From an uncultured Bacteroidales bacterium (GTDB taxonomy: Bacteria > Bacteroidota > Bacteroidia > Bacteroidales > F082), in assembly GCA_937884015.1 (NCBI GenBank), contig CALGBV010000451.1, forward strand, positions 1-6,642: 6,642 nt of DNA. Reading direction: 5' to 3'. Shown one piece after another: positions 1-4,902 of the stretch. Position 1 is the first letter of the stretch, and every line of letters begins with the position of its first letter. The position numbers and the translations under genes were made by a program. Below the pieces are notes generated by a model. The model made no database searches and was not told the origin of the DNA. It saw only the letters and a list, made by a program, of their open reading frames with translations.

Positions 1-413
1 CAGCCGGTGCATCTTCCATCATGGCTGGTTCGCTCTTTGCCGGTGTCGATGAATCGCCAGGCGACACTATCATTTACGAAGGCCGTAAGTTCAAGACATA
101 TAGAGGAATGGGTTCTCTTGAAGCCATGCAGTGCGGATCGAAGGACCGTTATTTCCAGGATTCGGTTGAAGATGTCAAGAAACTGGTTCCGGAAGGCATT
201 GCAGGCCGTGTCCCTTACAAAGGCACTTTAGCCGAGGTGGTCTATCAGATGGTCGGTGGCTTGCGCTCAGGTATGGGTTACACTGGCTCGCACACCATCG
301 ACGAACTGAAGAAAGCCAAGTTCGTCCGCATCACCAACTCTGGCATTCTGGAAAGCCATCCGCACGATGTCACCATCACCCAGGAAGCTCCAAACTACAG
401 CAAGAGAAGCTGA
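1..413 (+). CDS. guaB: IMP dehydrogenase, C-terminal part (5' end outside window)
   Basis: This is the last 136 or so residues of inosine-5'-monophosphate dehydrogenase, the NAD-dependent cytosolic enzyme that makes XMP from IMP in guanine nucleotide synthesis. The first complete in-frame codon is at position 3 (Ala). The translation opens with AGASSIMAGSLFAG, the phosphate-binding end of the barrel, then ESPGD. The flap region GMGSLEAMQCGSKDRYFQ follows; its Arg-Tyr pair (147-152) matches the Arg-Tyr dyad that activates water in the IMPDH family. Next come EGIAGRVPYKG, the GGLRSGMGYTGS stretch, and a C-terminal ESHPHDVTITQEAPNYS tail. The TGA stop is at 411-413 and an intrinsic terminator follows closely, so guaB ends its own transcript. 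The fragment looks intact, with no frameshift. Identification is by family motifs and is very secure; only the 5' part is missing, by truncation at the window edge. Confidence 0.97.
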   Translation, partial: AGASSIMAGSLFAGVDESPGDTIIYEGRKFKTYRGMGSLEAMQCGSKDRYFQDSVEDVKKLVPEGIAGRVPYKGTLAEVVYQMVGGLRSGMGYTGSHTIDELKKAKFVRITNSGILESHPHDVTITQEAPNYSKRS

Positions 414-416
414 TTC

Positions 417-429
417 GGAATCGGATTCC
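417..429. repeat. 13-base palindrome just after the guaB stop
   Basis: GGAATC (417-422) and GATTCC (424-429) are perfect inverted copies around a single G. The palindrome lies three bases after the guaB stop and five bases before the terminator stem. In RNA the one-base centre is too tight, so only four pairs could form. It may be chance. Confidence 0.3.
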
Positions 430-433
430 ATAC

Positions 434-464
434 AACGCCTGCCGTTTTGCGACAGGCGTTTTTT
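434..464 (+). terminator. Intrinsic terminator of guaB
   Basis: AACGCCTG (434-441) pairs perfectly with CAGGCGTT (453-460). One mismatch and two further pairs (443-444 with 450-451) continue the stem inward. Six Ts (459-464) overlap and follow the 3' arm. GC-rich stem plus T run is the standard Rho-independent form, 20 bases after the guaB stop. Confidence 0.93.
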
Positions 465-542
465 ATGATAATGGAGTTGTTGATACAAAAACAGGAAAAA
501 CATTTTGCCATCGGTCAATTCGTACACGAATTTGTCGAAAAA

Positions 543-588
543 ATGAATGTCAAAATGCTCAAATATGATTTGGCGTTTTGACTTTCAT
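543..588. other. Long AT-rich hairpin in the guaB-downstream gap
   Basis: Positions 543-558 pair with 573-588 in 15 of 16 positions (one T-T mismatch at 548/583, one G-T pair at 556/575). After a one-base bulge, the stem can extend by four pairs (560-563 with 569-572). On the minus strand a run of six Ts follows directly (complement of 537-542), which is terminator-like for leftward transcription. On the plus strand only a TTTT run (590-593) follows. No gene upstream on the minus strand needs a terminator, so the function is unclear: it could be a bidirectional terminator, a transcript-end stabiliser, or part of a larger structured RNA. Confidence 0.5.
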
Positions 589-635
589 CTTTTCAACAGC
601 CTATTGGCTTGACCGACGGCAAAGAAAAAACTATA

Positions 636-690
636 AAAACAAACTTGTTGATTGATGAAGGATTGCCGCTTTTTTGAATCAGTTTGTTTT
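636..690. repeat. Inverted repeat with 10-base arms
   Basis: AAAACAAACT (636-645) is an exact inverted copy of AGTTTGTTTT (681-690). A further four pairs (650-653 with 677-680) are possible inside, after a four-base bulge on one side. A competing pairing exists between 617-622 (CGGCAA) and 663-668 (TTGCCG). The arms are A/T-rich, so part of this could be compositional chance. It sits 11 bases upstream of the cloverleaf-like element. Confidence 0.35.
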
Positions 691-701
691 GAATGTTTTT
701 T

Positions 702-819
702 CTCTCATATATTGAATCCTCGAAAGGGTTGACGGTGTGACATCTGGAGCAATCCAAGAAACTTGAGATTGCTACGGATTCACACCGGCAAACGTTCCAT
801 AGAACGCGATATATGAGAG
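702..819 (+). ncRNA. Candidate structured RNA: 118-base four-way junction
   Basis: The 118 bases can fold almost completely. The closing stem pairs 702-714 with 807-819 (13 pairs, the outer 11 perfect). Arm 1 is 715-720/725-730 with a CGAA loop. Arm 2 is 733-787, with stems 733-740/780-787, 742-746/775-779, 748-754/767-773 and 755-758/762-765 around an AAA loop. Arm 3 is 793-797/802-806 with a CATA loop. That gives 48 pairs and only 22 unpaired bases. Arms 1 and 3 abut the closing stem with no linker. Three G-T pairs (713/808, 717/728, 745/776) pair only when read as plus-strand RNA, and a U-rich tail (820-838) follows, so the plus strand is preferred. I recognise no known riboswitch or RNA family here; tRNA, tmRNA, SRP, RNase P and 6S hallmarks are absent. 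The alternative is a small non-coding mobile element with terminal inverted repeats, because TGTTTTT flanks both ends. Confidence 0.45.
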
Positions 820-821
820 TG

Positions 822-852
822 TTTTTGTTGTTTTTGTGAAAAAATGATTTTG
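822..852 (+). promoter_or_regulatory. Candidate Bacteroidota-type promoter for the DUF1232 unit
   Basis: TTG at 825-827 (inside a TTTTTG run) is followed after 17 bases by TGATTTTG at 845-852. The Bacteroidota consensus is TTG near -33 and TAnnTTTG near -7, so the -7 box has one mismatch. A start near 858-862 would give a leader of about 35-40 bases before the ATG at 898. The region is T-rich, so chance matches are likely. Confidence 0.33.
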
Positions 853-853
853 G

Positions 854-880
854 AACGATTATTGACATGACAGAATCGTT
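854..880. promoter_or_regulatory. Inverted repeat at the predicted start of transcription (possible operator)
   Basis: AACGATT (854-860) and AATCGTT (874-880) are perfect inverted copies separated by 13 bases. They begin two bases after the candidate -7 box and end 17 bases before the ATG at 898. The position would suit a regulator binding site or a leader hairpin, but no regulator is encoded nearby. Confidence 0.3.
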
Positions 881-897
881 AATCAAAAATCTAAACT

Positions 898-1257
898 ATG
901 CAAAACAATTCAACCAACATCTCCCTGCTTTGGGACAAAGTGTGCGACTATGCCAAGAAAGCCGGTCGCGTGGCAGCCCGCCCTGCCGTGTTACTTTATT
1001 ATGTAATGACCGATCCGAACACGCCAAGGTCTGATAAACTGACAATTGGCGCAGCTTTGGCCTATTTAGTACTGCCTGTAGATTTGATTTCTTCCAAGCG
1101 TCATCATATTTTGGGCTGGGCCGATGAAGTGGCTTCCATCGCCATCATCGCTAAGAAAGTGCAGCATCTGATCACTCCGGCAATGGAAATGCGTGTCGAT
1201 GAACAGCTCGACAAATGGTTCGGACCGGAAACGCAAGATGCGGTTGAAACGAAATGA
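898..1257 (+). CDS. DUF1232 (YkvA-like) small membrane protein
   Basis: This 119-residue protein matches the DUF1232 pattern. There is an amphipathic N-terminal stretch, then RPAVLLYYVMTDPNTPRSDKL (about residues 28-48), and a hydrophobic segment ending in the family signature AALAYLVLPVDLI (52-64). After a short polar turn comes LGWADEVASIAIIAKKV (72-88), the usual second helix. The charged tail EQLDKWFGPETQD follows. Other members have LPxDLIPD followed by LGxxDD; here SSKRHH replaces the usual turn and one acid is kept (ADE). The biochemical role of the family is not established; membrane association is inferred from hydrophobicity. The ATG at 898 is chosen because it gives the full family length and lies in an AT-rich leader without a Shine-Dalgarno sequence, as is normal in Bacteroidota. 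It is the first gene of a two-gene unit, 22 bases before the next start. Confidence 0.85.
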   Translation: MQNNSTNISLLWDKVCDYAKKAGRVAARPAVLLYYVMTDPNTPRSDKLTIGAALAYLVLPVDLISSKRHHILGWADEVASIAIIAKKVQHLITPAMEMRVDEQLDKWFGPETQDAVETK

Positions 1258-1283
1258 CAACTGACAAAATGACATATTTATGA
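1254..1283 (+). CDS. Possible 9-codon bridging peptide (speculative)
   Basis: An ATG at 1254 overlaps the DUF1232 stop (ATGA) and reads MTTDKMTYL to a TGA at 1281-1283. That TGA itself overlaps the ATG (1280) of the next gene, again as ATGA. The two overlaps could let ribosomes re-initiate twice and couple the two genes. There is no evidence that the peptide itself matters, and ATGACA occurs twice in these 30 bases, so chance is quite possible. Confidence 0.2.
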   Translation: MTTDKMTYL

Positions 1284-1672
1284 AAGCATCAATTTCTTTT
1301 GCAGAATTGCAGAACATTATTGCCAGCCAGACTAAGGTTGGCGACAAAATCTCTTTTGAAGCTATTGGCCCCAAGACAATCCGCGTGACCTATAAGCTGG
1401 GTTTCGTTCCGCTTCACGTCGATTTGACAATCGAAAAGGTCATCGGCTCCGATTTGTATCTGTCATACAGCGGAAAACAACTTATTGATATGGTCCTTCC
1501 TTTGGCTCAGAAAAATCCTGCTTTGTCATTCATTGAGAAGCGCACCGACGATGGCGTTATCGTGCATCTGGCGCAAATCGAGCAGGCAAAGGCAGTGCTC
1601 GAAAAGATTGATGTCCGAACGGTTTCGGTGCTTGCCGATGCCTTGGAGGTCGACGGAGCCTTTAAAAACTAA
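1280..1672 (+). CDS. Hypothetical protein, 130 residues
   Basis: I do not recognise a family. The protein has no signal peptide and no membrane segment, so it is probably cytosolic. It starts with a short helix-like region (SFAELQNIIASQ), continues with an alternating hydrophobic, beta-like part (about residues 20-62: DKISFEAIGPKTIRVTYK, then VPLHVDLTIEKVIGSDLYLSYS), and ends with helical segments (66-78 and about 95-125). That suggests a small beta-sandwich or barrel followed by helices. Codon use resembles its neighbours and the frame is open for its full length, so I believe it is a real gene. It lies 22 bases after the DUF1232 stop and is followed by a clear terminator, so the two form one transcription unit. 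A role linked to the DUF1232 protein is inferred from position only. Confidence 0.75.
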   Translation: MKASISFAELQNIIASQTKVGDKISFEAIGPKTIRVTYKLGFVPLHVDLTIEKVIGSDLYLSYSGKQLIDMVLPLAQKNPALSFIEKRTDDGVIVHLAQIEQAKAVLEKIDVRTVSVLADALEVDGAFKN

Positions 1673-1686
1673 GGTGAAAACATCAG

Positions 1687-1712
1687 AAGCCAGTCTTGGG
1701 ACTGGCTTTTTT
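1687..1712 (+). terminator. Intrinsic terminator of the DUF1232 unit
   Basis: AGCCAGTC (1688-1695) pairs perfectly with GACTGGCT (1700-1707) around a TTGG loop. An A-T pair (1687/1708) extends it and a run of six Ts (1707-1712) follows. It lies 15 bases after the stop at 1672. Confidence 0.93.
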
Positions 1713-1748
1713 CATTAAAAGTAAGTGGTCAGGATGAACTATATTTTA

Positions 1749-1866
1749 CATCTACTCATTTCGACAGGCTCAATGAGCGGAAAATCAGCTTGCAGCGTTT
1801 CGCTCCCTGAGCTTGTCGAAGGGTCGAAGCATTGCGTCTTTTATGTAACTAATATGCTCATCTACT
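1749..1866. repeat. 8-base direct repeats flanking a palindromic repeat
   Basis: CATCTACT occurs at 1749-1756 and again at 1859-1866, on either side of the palindromic element at 1759-1821. The spacing and position resemble a target-site duplication left by insertion of a roughly 100-base element, but eight bases in an AT-rich gap can also repeat by chance. Confidence 0.3.
1759..1821. repeat. Palindromic intergenic repeat (TTCGACA...TGTCGAA type)
   Basis: The 21-base arms 1759-1779 and 1801-1821 are inverted copies with 17 identities, separated by a 21-base spacer. The first arm begins TTTCGACAGGCTCAATGAGC; the reverse complement of the second begins CTTCGACAAGCTCAGGGAGC. From memory, this word is a dispersed palindromic repeat seen in intergenic regions of many bacterial genomes. 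It follows the terminator at 1687-1712 and lies in a gap with no gene. It could fold as a hairpin in RNA or a cruciform in DNA. Confidence 0.75.
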
Positions 1867-1996
1867 TACAATAAAATACACTTTTTGTCGTTTATTTCAT
1901 TTAGTTAGACGAAGGTAAGCACAATTTGTGTAATTTTACCGCTTGTTTTCCTTAAAGGACGCAATTTGAAAGAAAATAAATTAAAATAAATCTGAA
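1822..1996 (+). promoter_or_regulatory. AT-rich leader of the chaperone operon
   Basis: No gene is visible in 1673-1996. This part should hold the promoter of the operon starting at 1997. The best -7-like word is TAATTTTA (1931-1938), one mismatch from TAnnTTTG, but no TTG lies at the right distance upstream. CACAATTTGTG (1920-1930) is a palindrome with a single central base, partly nested in GGTAA (1914-1918) / TTACC (1936-1940), and might be an operator. The last 30 bases are very A-rich, as usual for Bacteroidota start regions. Confidence 0.35.
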
Positions 1997-4012
1997 ATGA
2001 AAAAATGTAACTTTTTGAAAATGTTTGCTTTGGCTGCCTTTTCGCTACCAATGCTAAGCATCAATGCTCAATCGAAACTCGATAATCAGGTGCTGATGAC
2101 GATCGGCGATAAGCCGGTAACTGTCAAGGAATTTACCGATGTCTATTCCAAGAACAACATCAAAAACGAAGTGGTCGATAAGAAAACGGTAGATGAATAT
2201 CTTGACCTTTTCGTCAATTTCCGTATGAAAGTGATGGAAGCCAACGAGATGAAACTCGACACGAGCGCACAATTCAAGAAAGAACTCGAAGGCTACCGCA
2301 AGCAGTTGGCTAAGCCTTATTTCAGCAACGAAAAAGTCAGTGACGAACTGATTCAGGAAGCCTATCAGCGCAAGCTGAAGGACATCCGCGCATCGCACAT
2401 CCTGATTACCTGTGACAAACACGCCTTGCCGTCAGATACCTTGAAGGCTTACAACAAGGCCATGGACATCCGCAAGAAGGCTATGAAGGGTGAAGATTTC
2501 GCTAACCTCGCCGTGAAATATTCCGATGATCCTTCGGCAAAGGACATGAAAGCTACCGAAAACTCACCGGCCCGCAAGGGAAATCATGGCGATTTGGGTT
2601 ATTTTACCGTTTTCGATATGGTTTATCCTTTTGAAACAGGTGCATACAACACAAAAGAAGGTGAAATTTCAATGCCAGTCCGCAGCGATTTTGGCTATCA
2701 TATCATTAAGGTTCAGAGCGTTACAGATGCTATGGGAACCATTCAGGCAGCCCATATCTTCTTGCAGCTTCCGTTCGATGCTTCTAAGGAGGATGAAGCG
2801 GCAATGAAACAGAAAGCTGATAATATCTATAAGGAATTGGCAAAAGATGGCAGTAATTGGAACGAACTTGTGACCAAGTACACTGATGACCGTGGTACGG
2901 TTTCGCGTGGCGGTGCTTTGAGCAACTTCACGGTCAGCCGCATTGTCCCTGAGTTTATTGAAACGTGTAAGGGCTTGGAAGTGAACGAAATCGCTAAGCC
3001 AGTCCGCACAAGCTATGGCTATCACATCATCAAGCTGTTGGGCAAAACGGGCATCGGCAGCTTTGACAAGGAAAGTCAGGCCATCAGCGAGCGCGTTGAA
3101 AAGGACATGCGCTCAAAGAAGTCGGAAGAACTTGTGCTGAAACAGGTCAGAAAGGAATACAATTTCAAGCAGAATGATGCCAATGTTGAGGCATTTTTGG
3201 CTACGGTCGACAGCACTTTGCTGGCAGGAAAATATGTTCCGGCTGCTGCTGCCGATATGAAAGCTGAATTGTTCACCATCGATGGAAATTCGACAAAAGT
3301 CGCTGATTTCGTGAATTATATCAATGAGAAACAGAAGCCTCGCAAGTTCGGTACGCCTATGGCTTGCGCTTACGAGCTTTATGATGCTTTCGCCAACGAA
3401 AAGGTGATGGACTATGCCGATGCTCATCTGGAGGAAAGATACCCTGAATTTAAGAATCTTGTCCAGGAATATTACGATGGCATTCTGCTCTTCGACTTGA
3501 TGGAAAGGGAAGTCTGGGACAAGGCTGTGAAAGACACCACGGGTTTGCAGGAATTCCATGCCCGCCATGCCTCGAAGTACATGTGGGATGAGCGTGTTCA
3601 GGCTGCCATCATCACCGTGACGCGTGCTGAGTCGCTGCCGAAAATCAAGGCTTTGATTGATGCCGGCACACCATGGGACAGCTTGCGTCCAATCGTTCAG
3701 CGCGATTCCATCCAGCATGTTTTCGTCCGCAAGGGTTTCTATCAGATGGGCGACAACCAATATGTCGACCAAACTGAATGGAAGGCAGGTACAATCAATG
3801 AAATCCATTCAACGGTTGATGAATCGGCTGTGATTGTGGCAATTATCGAAAGGCGCAATCCTGAACCTAAGACCTTGAAGGAAGCCAAGGGTTTGGTTAC
3901 CTCCGATTATCAGGTGGAACTGGAAGCCAAGTGGTTGGAGGCTTTGCGTGCAAAATACCCAGTCTCGGTTGACGAGAAAGTTCTTGACAAGGTTAGAAAA
4001 CTTTATCAATGA
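1997..4012 (+). CDS. Exported peptidyl-prolyl cis-trans isomerase with two parvulin domains (SurA/PpiD-like)
   Basis: This 671-residue protein probably acts in the periplasm as a folding chaperone and proline isomerase. A Sec signal peptide (1-24) has a KK start, a hydrophobic core and a likely cut after INA. Residues about 30-125 form a SurA-like helical N domain. Two parvulin (PpiC) domains follow. Domain 1 (about 129-240) has RASHILI and DFGYHIIKV; domain 2 (about 249-348) has AAHIFLQ and SYGYHIIKL. Both keep the paired histidines typical of active parvulins. The remaining 320 residues are a long C-terminal region including YPEFKNLVQEYYDGILLFDL (482-501), a pattern I associate with Bacteroidota members. 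The protein is longer than E. coli SurA (about 430). The ATG at 1997 is supported by the signal peptide. The stop overlaps the next start as ATGA, so it leads a coupled three-gene operon. The family call is sure; the substrates are inferred. Confidence 0.93.
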   Translation: MKKCNFLKMFALAAFSLPMLSINAQSKLDNQVLMTIGDKPVTVKEFTDVYSKNNIKNEVVDKKTVDEYLDLFVNFRMKVMEANEMKLDTSAQFKKELEGYRKQLAKPYFSNEKVSDELIQEAYQRKLKDIRASHILITCDKHALPSDTLKAYNKAMDIRKKAMKGEDFANLAVKYSDDPSAKDMKATENSPARKGNHGDLGYFTVFDMVYPFETGAYNTKEGEISMPVRSDFGYHIIKVQSVTDAMGTIQAAHIFLQLPFDASKEDEAAMKQKADNIYKELAKDGSNWNELVTKYTDDRGTVSRGGALSNFTVSRIVPEFIETCKGLEVNEIAKPVRTSYGYHIIKLLGKTGIGSFDKESQAISERVEKDMRSKKSEELVLKQVRKEYNFKQNDANVEAFLATVDSTLLAGKYVPAAAADMKAELFTIDGNSTKVADFVNYINEKQKPRKFGTPMACAYELYDAFANEKVMDYADAHLEERYPEFKNLVQEYYDGILLFDLMEREVWDKAVKDTTGLQEFHARHASKYMWDERVQAAIITVTRAESLPKIKALIDAGTPWDSLRPIVQRDSIQHVFVRKGFYQMGDNQYVDQTEWKAGTINEIHSTVDESAVIVAIIERRNPEPKTLKEAKGLVTSDYQVELEAKWLEALRAKYPVSVDEKVLDKVRKLYQ

Positions 4013-4902
4013 GAAAGTCGCGTTGGCTGATAGGCTTGGTTTGCGTGCTTTTCTTGCAGAGTTGCAACCTCAAGTCGAATGATTCACAAGGTGTTGTCGT
4101 GGCCGAGTGCTACGGCAAATACCTTTATGAATCGGACTTGGTGGGGGTTGTGGCTCCTGGAACGGACATCGTGGATAGCCTCAATCGTGTCAACGCTTTT
4201 GTCGATTCGTGGATTCGCCGTGAGTTGCTTCTGCATCAGGCGGAGAAAAACCTTCCGAAAGAACAGCTCGATTTCTCCAAACAAATTCAGGAATACCAGA
4301 ACTCTTTGGTGATTTATGCCTACGAGACGCAACTCGCTGAGCAGAAGCTCGATACCGTTGTTACGGATGAAGAAATCGAGGCTTATTACGAACAAAATAA
4401 GGAGAATTTTCAAATGCGTCAGACTATGGTCAGGGCAGCATACGTCATTTTGAAGTCTGATTGTGAGCAAAAGTCTGATTTCCAAAAGATTATGCGTGAT
4501 TCGGATACCTTGATGTTGCAGCGTCTTGACATTATGGCCACCTATTATGCCGTATCGAGTTACTTGGATGTCGATGTCTGGCTCCGTTTGGATGAACTGC
4601 TGAAAATCATACCGATAGAGATTTACAACACGGAAAGTTTCCTGAAAAAGAACCGTTTCGTGATGTTCGACAAGGATGATTTCACTTATTTGGTGCGTTT
4701 CGAGGATTATCTGATGGAGGAGGATATTTCGCCATTGGATATGGAAAGGGGAAACATCAGGAGCATGATTTTGATGAAACGCAAGAAAGACCTGCTCGAT
4801 GCGTTGAAATCCAGATTATATGAAAAGGCCGCGAAGGACCATGCTTTTGAAGTGTATACGGGTTCGTCGGCGCAAATTATTGAAACTAAAGAAGATAAAT
4901 AA
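4009..4902 (+). CDS. SurA-like lipoprotein without recognisable parvulin catalytic motifs
   Basis: This 297-residue protein is probably a membrane-anchored chaperone partner. Its signal peptide ends in a lipobox, Leu16-Gln17-Ser18-Cys19, so Cys19 should be lipidated. Residues about 28-135 resemble the SurA N domain (GKYLYESDL, then long helices and VTDEEIEAYYEQNKENF). The region 140-235 sits where a parvulin domain would be, but RAAYVILK (142-149) has Tyr where catalytic members have His, and FTYLVRFED (225-233) replaces GYHII. PPIase activity is therefore unlikely. No acidic cluster directly follows Cys19, so surface export by the known Bacteroidota export signal is not suggested; a periplasm-facing anchor is more likely. 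The start overlaps the upstream stop (ATGA) and the stop overlaps the surA start (TAATG), implying translational coupling. Similar middle genes are often annotated hypothetical or PPIase. Confidence 0.82.
   Translation: MRKSRWLIGLVCVLFLQSCNLKSNDSQGVVVAECYGKYLYESDLVGVVAPGTDIVDSLNRVNAFVDSWIRRELLLHQAEKNLPKEQLDFSKQIQEYQNSLVIYAYETQLAEQKLDTVVTDEEIEAYYEQNKENFQMRQTMVRAAYVILKSDCEQKSDFQKIMRDSDTLMLQRLDIMATYYAVSSYLDVDVWLRLDELLKIIPIEIYNTESFLKKNRFVMFDKDDFTYLVRFEDYLMEEDISPLDMERGNIRSMILMKRKKDLLDALKSRLYEKAAKDHAFEVYTGSSAQIIETKEDK

Noticed and set aside
733..790. Minus-strand GGTGTGAATCCG, resembling part of a cobalamin riboswitch
   Set aside because: The rest of the conserved core, including the B12 box, is absent, and no vitamin B12 gene follows on that strand. 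The match is explained by arm 2 of the four-way element.
702..819. tRNA or tRNA-like gene suggested by the cloverleaf shape
   Set aside because: There is no T-loop (GTTCRA) or D-loop pattern, no 7-base anticodon loop and no CCA-type end, and the closing stem is 13 pairs. It is not a tRNA.
593..886. 97-residue open frame on the minus strand in the guaB-DUF1232 gap
   Set aside because: It spans the four-way element, has no recognisable motif, is rich in Cys, Ser and Asn as in AT-rich random frames, and has no convincing promoter. It is most likely a chance frame.
434..1866. CRISPR array, suggested by several repeats in the gaps
   Set aside because: The repeats are unrelated inverted or short direct pairs, with no regularly spaced identical units and no cas genes.
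1961..1968. GCAATTTG as a -7 promoter box for the chaperone operon
   Set aside because: The invariant TA of TAnnTTTG is missing, and a start this close would leave a very short leader.
3113..3808. 231-residue open frame on the minus strand inside the first isomerase gene
   Set aside because: It lies wholly within a well-supported gene with clear parvulin motifs, and its translation shows no family pattern. It is a shadow frame.
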